A DNA stretch of 5,035 nt from Treponema sp. (GTDB taxonomy: Bacteria > Spirochaetota > Spirochaetia > Treponematales > Breznakiellaceae): positions 1 through 5,035 of the forward strand of contig WQXE01000136.1 in the NCBI GenBank assembly GCA_009784995.1, given 5' to 3'. Of the stretch, positions 1 to 5,035 are shown piece by piece (position 1 is the stretch's first letter; every line of letters begins with the position of its first letter). The notes beneath the pieces are model-generated. The model had not been told where the DNA came from, made no database searches, and worked only from the letters and a program-made list of their open reading frames with translations. The position numbers and the translations under genes were made by a program.

Positions 1-702
1 GCTCTTGGAATGGCAAAAAATCTTATGGATTTATATCGGAATACTCCGATTCACGAAGCTGCTTTGAATCTGCTAGAAAGTATATCTACTCCTTTAAAGA
101 CGGAAAAAAAAGCAAATTGGTTTAAAGACCGCATTATATTCCCAAAAATTGCCAGCGCTCCTGTTGATTCAACTATTTGGAATAACATAGTATTTGGTTT
201 ACGAGAAAACTGTATTATTACTTTTTTATATACTGGTGCAGAAAAACAAAAAATGCGACGGGTTCGCCCTTATCAGCTTCTTTTTGATCGATACACATGG
301 TATCTTTTTGCGCATGACGAAGATCAGAGCGAAATGCGAATATTCAATCTTTCCAGAATAACAGATGTAACGCTCACAAATGATAAATTTACCATCCCCC
401 GTGATTTTGATTATCGCAGTATAGAAGGCACAAGTTATTTTGGTGTATTCAAAGGAATAAAAACTTACAAATTTGTTATTGCAATTACCGGCGACACACG
501 CTGGATAACAGAGCGAGTATGGGCAGACGATCAAAAAATAAAAAATATAAAAAACGGTATTGAATTATCTTTTACCAGCAATCAGCTTGATAAAGTTTTA
601 GATTTTATTCTTTCAATGACTCCCAGAACAAAACCACTCGCACCAAAAATATTGGTAGAACGCTGGGAAACTGCGATTAAGGAAGCAAGAAAACTGATCT
701 AA
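1..702 (+). CDS. WYL-domain transcriptional regulator, C-terminal part (5' end outside window)
   Basis: The frame is open from base 1 (codons Ala-Leu-Gly before the first Met at 10), so that Met is probably internal. The visible 233 residues start in the helical linker that usually follows the N-terminal HTH (LYRNTP motif). They continue with a WYL domain at about visible residues 55-130. This contains RRVRPYQL, the name-giving Trp-Tyr-Leu (TWYLFAHD, W at base 298) and the RIFNLSRI strand whose arginines usually line the ligand pocket. A C-terminal WCX-type segment (about 153-233) ends at TAA. WYL proteins are cytoplasmic transcription factors whose WYL/WCX part senses a ligand, in some cases nucleic acid; the ligand here cannot be inferred. 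The DNA-binding domain is not visible and is assumed to lie upstream. The gene converges on the hybrid kinase, so the two are not an operon. Unlike its neighbours it contains no CGCG tetranucleotide. Family assignment is firm; target genes are unknown. Confidence 0.88.
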   Translation, partial: ALGMAKNLMDLYRNTPIHEAALNLLESISTPLKTEKKANWFKDRIIFPKIASAPVDSTIWNNIVFGLRENCIITFLYTGAEKQKMRRVRPYQLLFDRYTWYLFAHDEDQSEMRIFNLSRITDVTLTNDKFTIPRDFDYRSIEGTSYFGVFKGIKTYKFVIAITGDTRWITERVWADDQKIKNIKNGIELSFTSNQLDKVLDFILSMTPRTKPLAPKILVERWETAIKEARKLI

Positions 703-711
703 AATCCGCTA

Positions 712-737
712 GAACCTATGAGTGATACCATATGTTC
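712..737. repeat. Imperfect inverted repeat in the convergent WYL/kinase gap
   Basis: Arms GAACCTATG and CATATGTTC pair at 8 of 9 positions around an 8-nt loop, 9 bp after the WYL stop codon. No T-run follows on either strand, so it is not a classical intrinsic terminator. It could be a 3' mRNA stability hairpin or chance. The rest of the 703-816 gap holds no gene. Its only other structure is an all-AT-rich 7-bp stem at 809-829 that overlaps the kinase stop codon and also lacks a U-tract. No convincing terminator for either convergent gene is visible. Confidence 0.35.
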
Positions 738-816
738 CATTCATCAAAAGAAAGATTCAAAACCTTATCGCTGCGTTTTTTACTTTCATTAAAATATTTT
801 CCTTAACTTTTGTTAT

Positions 817-3798
817 TTATTTTAACAAATACTTGCGCAGCATTCTAAAAAATTCTTCTATATCAATTGGTTTGCCTATGTGATCATCCATTCCGGCATT
901 AAGACACTTTTCAATATCTTCTTTAAAAACGTTAGCTGTCATCGCGACAATTGGTATCCGCTTTTGGTTTTTTATTAGTTTTTTTTCTATTTCTCTGATT
1001 CTGCTGGTCGCTTCGTAGCCGTCCATTTCGGGCATCTGCACATCCATTAAAATTAAATCATAACTATCAGGGGATTTTTCAAATAATGTTACAGCTTCTA
1101 CGCCGTTCCCGGCAAAGTCCGCTACTAAAAGTGTAGGGCTTATTAATGATTCTACAATTTCGCGGTTAATTTCTACATCTTCGGCAAGAAGAATTTTATA
1201 ACCTTTAAAAATTCCTGTATTGTCGGTATTTTCTCTTTCCTGCAGATTATTCGATCCAATAACTTCAGTAATGACATCAACTATTGCCGATGGAAAAAGC
1301 GGTTTGGAAAGGAATCTGTCAACTCCCGCTTTTTTTGCTTTTTCCGCGATGGAACTCCATTCGGCGGCGGAAATCATTATTACAATAGTATGTTCAGGCG
1401 AATTGGATTTCGCTTTTAATTCTTTCGCGAGTTTAATGCCATCCATATCAGGCATTTTCCAGTCGACAAAATAAATGTCATACATTCCTTTAACACCGAT
1501 AAGCGCTAAAGCTTCCTGTCCGCTTAACGCGACATCACAATCTGATCCAAAACCCTGTAAAACATCTTTAAAGTAATCGAGTATCTCCTGATCGTCATCA
1601 ACAGCCATTATAGAAACATTGTCCCAGTTGATGCCAACTTCGGATAAACTGTGTATTTTTCTTTTTCCGCGCTTTGCTTTAAAAGTAAAAGAAAATGTCG
1701 AACCTTTTCCAACTTCAGATTTTAGCTCAATTTGCCCGCCCATAAGCTCGACAATATTTTTGGAGATAACAAGACCTAAACCTGTTCCGCCAAACTTGCG
1801 CGATGTTTTTGAGTCCGCTTGTTGAAACGAACTAAAAAGCTGCTGCTGCTGTTCTTCGCTTATACCAATTCCCGAATCTGTAATTGTTATTTGAATTGTA
1901 TAAAAATCATCTTCCCTGTTTAAAAACCGCGTATCCAGTTTTATGGTTCCTTCTTCCGGCGTAAATTTAACAGCGTTACCTAAAAGATTTGTAATAACCT
2001 GCGCGAGACGCTGATCGTCGCCTATCAGCGAACGGGGAATGGATTTATCGATATGTATCGAAAGCTTTTGCATTTTTTCATCGGCGCGGAAAGCTACGAT
2101 ATTAACAACGCGCTGAAGAACTTTTTCAAAGTCAAACTCTTCGTTTAAAAGCTCAAACTTATTTGCTTCGATTTTTGACATATCCAAAACATCATTAATG
2201 ACACCTAACAAATGCTGCGAAGCGTTTTCAATTTTTTCAAGACAATAATCTTTGCGTGATATATCACTTGCTGTTTTTCCGATAACTGTCATGCCTATTA
2301 TCGCGTTCATGGGAGTGCGAATTTCGTGCGACATATTGGAAAGGAATACGCTTTTTGCCAATGAAGCGGCTTCCGCTTCCGCGCGTAATTTTTCGGTATT
2401 TATTAAAGCGTTTTTTTCTTCGGTTATATCTTTTAAAGCCCCAGCGGTACGAACGGCGTTTCCTTCATTATCGCGAATTGTTTCACCGCTGCCTCGGACA
2501 TAAATGTATTCGCCGTTTTTCTTTCGCAGCCGGAATTCAAGGTAATAGGGAGTCTTTCCAGTTTTATCTAATAAGTGGTTTGTTAAAGCTTCAACCGCTT
2601 TTTCCAAATCGTCCGGATGCAGACACTCTCCCCAGCTTCTTATAATATTGGGAAAATCATTTTCGTCAGAAAATCCCAGCATTTGTCTTATATCGTCTGA
2701 ATAAATAACAACATTGTCCAAATTAACAGGATCGTCTTTTACAATCTCCATATCCCATAATCCGATTTTTGTTGACTTAATAACCAAATCCAGTTTTGTC
2801 AGCTGAAGTTCATTAAGTTCTTTTGAACGAATAAGTTCTTCTTCCCGTTTTTTTATGACAGAAAGATCGTATAAAAATCCCAATCCGATAAATTCATCTT
2901 CATCTTTAACGCGTGTTAAAGTTAATTCACAAGGCAGAGGTATTCCATCCGCCGTTTGATGGTACCGCTCTGTTTTTACAACTTCTCCTTCCATCGCGAG
3001 ATTCATAATATCCAATGCGTCATTATTGGCAGGTCTTCCGTCCTTTAAATATTTAGGCGCGAAATCCTGAAAATAACGTTCTAAAATTCTTTCCTTGGGA
3101 GCTTTAAACATTCTGGAAAGTTCCTCATTGCAGTCGATAACCGCGGGAGGATCACCTGTAATAATTGTCATACCAACAGGTATATTTTCCAAAAAAGATT
3201 TATTAATACGAGCGGTTTTAAGAATTTCTTTTTCCATCTGATCGCGAATTATAGCGTTTGAACAAAGGAACGCGGCTGAACGCATCATATCCGCGTTTTC
3301 TTCATCAAAATAACGTTCATTACGATGATCGCTAAAAATTACAAATCCCCACAATTCACCTTTAAGAAAAATTGGCGTAACAAACGCGGAAATAATATTA
3401 TATTTCTTAAATAATACTGCTTCATTTTCTGGCAAAACACTTACCGGGCTATTAATGGATTCACCTGTTTGAAACATACTTTCCCAGCGAGGCGCGAATT
3501 TCGCGTACGACATATCTTTAAGTTCCGGCGTAGTTTTGGTTGTTCCTCCCGATTCTCTGTCCCAGCGGTAAACCTGCGATGTGTAAAGCCCGTCCGGTTG
3601 TGTATAATTTTTCCAAACATTAATTCTATCTAAATCCGCCATATCCGCGATCACCCCCATACCGGTGGTCATCATAACGTCAAATGTGTCATTATTATTT
3701 GAAAGGAATATAGTCGCGGCTTTATTGAGCGCGTCCGACATTTTTTTGCTGCGTTCCAAAGCTTTAAACGCGTCATTTATATTATCGCGGTTTTCCAT
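817..3798 (-). CDS. Soluble hybrid sensor histidine kinase (GAF-PAS-PAS-HisKA-HATPase-REC-REC)
   Basis: A 993-residue multidomain kinase that should autophosphorylate on histidine and pass phosphate to its own receivers. Rough domains: GAF-like 20-190; PAS 198-315; PAS with PAC tail 336-462; helical linker 463-484; HisKA 485-550 with H491 in SHEIRTP; HATPase 592-709 with N-box N604/N608, G1 DSGIGIS (641-647) and G2 GGTGLGL (670-676); REC1 727-843 with D734-D736, phosphoacceptor D779, S810, K832; REC2 866-990 with E873/D874, D919, T954, K976. All catalytic residues are present in both receivers. No signal peptide or membrane helix is seen, so it probably senses a cytoplasmic or diffusible cue. 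There is no HPt domain and no adjacent response regulator, so the output partner must be elsewhere. The start at 3798 follows an extended -10 box by 5 nt and has no Shine-Dalgarno; Met20 (KKMSDALNKAA) is an alternative. The signal sensed is unknown. Confidence 0.95.
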   Translation of the reverse strand: MENRDNINDAFKALERSKKMSDALNKAATIFLSNNNDTFDVMMTTGMGVIADMADLDRINVWKNYTQPDGLYTSQVYRWDRESGGTTKTTPELKDMSYAKFAPRWESMFQTGESINSPVSVLPENEAVLFKKYNIISAFVTPIFLKGELWGFVIFSDHRNERYFDEENADMMRSAAFLCSNAIIRDQMEKEILKTARINKSFLENIPVGMTIITGDPPAVIDCNEELSRMFKAPKERILERYFQDFAPKYLKDGRPANNDALDIMNLAMEGEVVKTERYHQTADGIPLPCELTLTRVKDEDEFIGLGFLYDLSVIKKREEELIRSKELNELQLTKLDLVIKSTKIGLWDMEIVKDDPVNLDNVVIYSDDIRQMLGFSDENDFPNIIRSWGECLHPDDLEKAVEALTNHLLDKTGKTPYYLEFRLRKKNGEYIYVRGSGETIRDNEGNAVRTAGALKDITEEKNALINTEKLRAEAEAASLAKSVFLSNMSHEIRTPMNAIIGMTVIGKTASDISRKDYCLEKIENASQHLLGVINDVLDMSKIEANKFELLNEEFDFEKVLQRVVNIVAFRADEKMQKLSIHIDKSIPRSLIGDDQRLAQVITNLLGNAVKFTPEEGTIKLDTRFLNREDDFYTIQITITDSGIGISEEQQQQLFSSFQQADSKTSRKFGGTGLGLVISKNIVELMGGQIELKSEVGKGSTFSFTFKAKRGKRKIHSLSEVGINWDNVSIMAVDDDQEILDYFKDVLQGFGSDCDVALSGQEALALIGVKGMYDIYFVDWKMPDMDGIKLAKELKAKSNSPEHTIVIMISAAEWSSIAEKAKKAGVDRFLSKPLFPSAIVDVITEVIGSNNLQERENTDNTGIFKGYKILLAEDVEINREIVESLISPTLLVADFAGNGVEAVTLFEKSPDSYDLILMDVQMPEMDGYEATSRIREIEKKLIKNQKRIPIVAMTANVFKEDIEKCLNAGMDDHIGKPIDIEEFFRMLRKYLLK

Positions 3799-3803
3799 AG
3801 TTC

Positions 3804-3812
3804 ATTATAACA
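3804..3812 (-). promoter_or_regulatory. Putative extended -10 promoter of the hybrid kinase gene
   Basis: On the minus strand the sequence reads TGTTATAAT, a perfect extended -10 (TG-N-TATAAT). No good -35 lies at 16-18 bp spacing, as expected for extended -10 promoters. The hexamer ends 5 nt before the ATG, so a start site 6-7 nt downstream would fall on the first bases of the start codon, giving a leaderless mRNA. It lies between the rlpA terminator and the kinase, where a promoter is needed. The surrounding DNA is very AT-rich, so a chance match is possible. Confidence 0.5.
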
Positions 3813-3840
3813 GTTATTAATATATTTTAATACGCAAAAT

Positions 3841-3869
3841 AAAAAAAAGCCCCGTTTAACGAGGCTTTT
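3841..3869 (-). terminator. Intrinsic terminator of rlpA
   Basis: Read on the minus strand, GCCTCG-TTAAA-CGGGGC forms a 6-bp GC-rich stem (one T-G wobble). It is extended by four A-T pairs (AAAA/TTTT) and followed by a run of eight T (3841-3848). It starts 27 bp after the rlpA stop codon and ends 42 bp before the kinase ATG, separating the two co-oriented genes. On the plus strand the stem is followed by TTTTATTATAG, so weak activity in that direction is possible. Confidence 0.92.
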
Positions 3870-3895
3870 ATTATAGAAATTAATATATTGATATA

Positions 3896-4750
3896 TCAGT
3901 TTTCTTCGCGGATAATAGCTTCTCTAAATCCCGCCGAAGTCATTTTTTCTATTGTCGCTTGAACGTCAATTCCCGGAACACCGGCGATTACAACACGGTA
4001 AAATTCAATATTGTCTCCGTTAGTATATCTTTCATAAGCGGGATTGAGTCCTGTCGCTTTTAATTTATCAAATGATTCAACCGCGTTTCTCGCGACCCTG
4101 TACGCTCCTACCTGAAAGCGGTAATTTCTATTAGGTATTATAGTTATATCCGGCATCAATCTAAATTGAATAACCGGTTGTATGGGTTGAAGCATAACAG
4201 GCTGAGAAACAAACACCGGGCTGGCAGATGTAACTGATATTACATTTTGCTCATTTATAATTGGTATTGTATTATTTGTAACAGTATTTGGAACTGTTGG
4301 TATCGATTGTACTTCATCAGATAAAATTTGAGACCCAATAACAGGTGTACTTACAGCGGGTGTACTTGTAACAATTCTTTCTATACTAGTGACAGTAACC
4401 GGGGCTGTTCCTGTTACGATCATATCAAGTTGTTCCGCGGCGGCTCTTGAAACATCGATTATTCTCGCGGGAACAAAAGGTCCCCTATCGTTTACCCTGA
4501 CTGTAACGCTTTTATTGTTATGCTGATTTGTAACAGTAAGCATTGTCCCAAAAGGCAAACTTGGGTGAGCCGCGGTAAACTGGGATGAATCAAAAATTTC
4601 CCCTGACGCTGTCGGACGGCCTTCAAATTCCCTGCCATACCAGGACGCGATTCCATCCTGCCTAAAAACATCCATACTTTGAGCTGCCAGCTGAAATGGA
4701 ATAACAACCGATATAAGTAAAATAATTACTATAATATATAACTTTTTCAT
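3896..4750 (-). CDS. rlpA: RlpA-like septal lytic transglycosylase with SPOR domain, secreted
   Basis: A 284-residue exported protein. Residues 1-24 form a signal peptide (MKK, a long Ile/Leu/Val core, then LAAQS) with no lipobox cysteine, so it is probably released to the periplasm rather than lipid-anchored like E. coli RlpA. Residues 33-122 are the double-psi beta-barrel: GIASWYG, RPTASGE, TAAHPSLPFGT, VNDRGPF and RIIDVS. E51, H62 and D88 sit where catalytic residues were reported for Pseudomonas RlpA, by recalled alignment. A Thr/Val/Pro-rich low-charge linker (123-207) leads to a C-terminal SPOR domain (208-284, RFQVGAYRV start), which in this family binds peptide-stripped septal peptidoglycan. 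The likely role is cleaving denuded glycan strands during division or daughter-cell separation. The gene lies 35 bp after 5S rRNA on the same strand and ends before a strong terminator. No Shine-Dalgarno is seen; ATG at 4750 gives an ideal signal peptide and no in-frame alternative lies upstream. Confidence 0.93.
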   Translation of the reverse strand: MKKLYIIVIILLISVVIPFQLAAQSMDVFRQDGIASWYGREFEGRPTASGEIFDSSQFTAAHPSLPFGTMLTVTNQHNNKSVTVRVNDRGPFVPARIIDVSRAAAEQLDMIVTGTAPVTVTSIERIVTSTPAVSTPVIGSQILSDEVQSIPTVPNTVTNNTIPIINEQNVISVTSASPVFVSQPVMLQPIQPVIQFRLMPDITIIPNRNYRFQVGAYRVARNAVESFDKLKATGLNPAYERYTNGDNIEFYRVVIAGVPGIDVQATIEKMTSAGFREAIIREEN

Positions 4751-4767
4751 ACCGAAATTATCGGCAT
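4747..4767 (-). other. Possible six-codon leader ORF overlapping the rlpA start
   Basis: On the minus strand an ATG at 4767 opens a frame encoding MPIISV. Its TGA stop overlaps the rlpA start codon as ATGA. Such overlaps can couple translation, but there is no Shine-Dalgarno ahead of it, and it would be transcribed only on RNAs that begin upstream, such as rRNA read-through. An ORF this short easily arises by chance. Confidence 0.12.
4751..4765 (-). promoter_or_regulatory. Weak -10-like box within an inverted repeat before rlpA
   Basis: The minus strand has GATAAT (4762-4757), one mismatch from TATAAT, ending 6 nt before the rlpA ATG. No convincing -35 is found at normal spacing; only T-tract sequence lies there. 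The box sits within a small inverted repeat, CCGA-TAATT-TCGG, extended by a G-T pair at its base. This could be a small operator over the promoter or, if read through from the rRNA operon, an RNA hairpin at the start codon. Short and weak, so tentative. Confidence 0.28.
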
Positions 4768-4776
4768 TTTTTAGGC

Positions 4777-4795
4777 AAAAAAAAAGTTTGGCAAC
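4777..4795 (-). terminator. T-tract directly after 5S rRNA, possible rRNA operon terminator
   Basis: The 3' strand of 5S helix I (ending CCAAAC) is followed immediately by nine T (4785-4777). Helix I pairs the two ends of the 5S RNA (about 10 bp including two G-T pairs), so 5S itself could act as the terminator stem, although its strands are about 100 nt apart. No separate local hairpin precedes the T-run. Termination may therefore be incomplete, leaving read-through into rlpA. Confidence 0.5.
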
Positions 4796-4902
4796 GACCT
4801 ACTTTCCCACAGTTTAGAACTGTAGTATCATCGGCGCAGGAGGGCTTGACTTCCGAGTTCGAAAAGGGATCGGGTATGCCACCTCCGCAATAGTCACCAA
4901 AC
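4786..4902 (-). rRNA. rrf: 5S ribosomal RNA
   Basis: A complete gene of about 117 nt on the minus strand. The 5' end GTTTGGTGAC pairs with GTTGCCAAAC at the 3' end to form helix I. Hallmark 5S segments follow in order: GCGGAGGTGGCATACCCGAT, TCGAACTCGGAAGTCAAGC, GCGCCGATGATACT and GGGAAAGTAGGTC. A local hairpin (ACAGTT/AACTGT) occupies the usual helix IV position. It is preceded by the 23S gene after a 25-nt AT-rich spacer (4903-4927) without a tRNA, the standard 23S-5S order. Ends are placed from helix I pairing and may be off by a base or two. Confidence 0.97.
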
Positions 4903-4927
4903 ATTAATTTAATTAAGGAACAATAAT

Positions 4928-5035
4928 ATGGTCAAGCCTCACGGCAGATTAGTATTGGTCGGCTTAACATATTACTATGCTTAGACCTCCAACCTATCGA
5001 CCAGGTAGTCTTCCTGGTACCTTTAGGGGGGTTAA
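4928..5035 (-). rRNA. rrl: 23S ribosomal RNA, 3' end (partial)
   Basis: The minus strand carries the conserved end of 23S domain VI. It includes a local hairpin (ACCAGG/CCTGGT) followed by CGATAGG, then AAGC, the ACCAATACTAATCTGCCGTG segment and the terminal GAGGCTTGACC. That terminus normally pairs with the GGTTAAG-type 5' end of 23S. Only about the last 108 nt are in the window; the gene continues beyond the right edge. The exact 3' nucleotide is approximate. Together with 5S it shows that the right edge is the distal end of an rRNA operon transcribed leftward. Confidence 0.96.

Noticed and set aside
226..534. 102-codon minus-strand ORF inside the WYL gene
   Set aside because: It lies wholly antisense to a clearly recognised WYL domain, and its Cys/Tyr/Phe-rich translation resembles no family.
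809..829. AT-only-like stem as a bidirectional terminator between WYL and kinase genes
   Set aside because: The stem is almost entirely A-T pairs, overlaps the kinase stop codon and has no T-tract on either side.
1840..1852. CTG trinucleotide run in the kinase gene as a slippage repeat
   Set aside because: Only four units, encoding Q650-Q653 of the SEEQQQQLF segment just after the G1 box, where glutamines are common in this kinase class.
1220..2645. Several plus-strand ORFs of 68-96 codons opposite the hybrid kinase
   Set aside because: They are antisense shadows of conserved kinase and receiver coding sequence and have no recognisable domains.
3783..3806. Seven-codon ORF (MNYGKPR) starting within TATAATG just before the kinase
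   Set aside because: Its ATG overlaps the -10 box and would lie upstream of the predicted transcription start; it probably arises by chance.
4492..4707. 71-codon minus-strand ORF in another frame of rlpA
   Set aside because: It overlaps the catalytic DPBB domain in a different frame, with no start signals or recognisable motifs.
4903..4927. tRNA in the 23S-5S spacer
   Set aside because: The spacer is only 25 nt and AT-rich, too short for any tRNA.

Overview
The window looks like chromosome from a spirochaete, most likely a host-associated Treponema or relative. This is a judgement from recalled family resemblance: the long soluble hybrid kinase with its N-terminal GAF-like region, a secreted RlpA without a lipid anchor, and AT-rich genes with little Shine-Dalgarno signal. 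No database search was possible. The DNA is AT-rich in the intergenic gaps.

Layout from left to right. (1) The 3' part of a WYL-domain transcriptional regulator on the + strand (1-702); its 5' end, presumably with the DNA-binding domain, lies outside the window. (2) A 114-bp convergent gap containing only an imperfect inverted repeat. (3) A 993-residue cytoplasmic hybrid histidine kinase on the - strand (817-3798), with domain order GAF-PAS-PAS-HisKA-HATPase-REC-REC. A perfect extended -10 box sits directly before its start codon. (4) A strong intrinsic terminator (3841-3869) that ends the next gene's transcript. (5) rlpA on the - strand (3896-4750), encoding a secreted septal-type lytic transglycosylase-like protein with a signal peptide, a double-psi beta-barrel domain and a C-terminal SPOR domain. 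(6) The end of an rRNA operon on the - strand: complete 5S rRNA (4786-4902) followed to the right by the 3' tail of 23S rRNA (4928-5035).

Transcription of the right-hand part runs leftward: 23S, 5S, T-tract, rlpA, terminator, hybrid kinase. rlpA begins only 35 bp after the 5S gene, so it may receive read-through from the rRNA operon, use a weak promoter in that gap, or both. The kinase is isolated by the terminator and appears to have its own promoter. No cognate response regulator, HPt protein or target gene for the kinase is visible, and the genes do not form an evident joint pathway.

I found no clear undescribed system. The observations most worth checking are -10-like boxes 5-6 nt upstream of both visible start codons (possible leaderless mRNAs), a strong excess of CGCG in the two - strand genes with none in the WYL gene, and the tight rRNA-to-rlpA junction.
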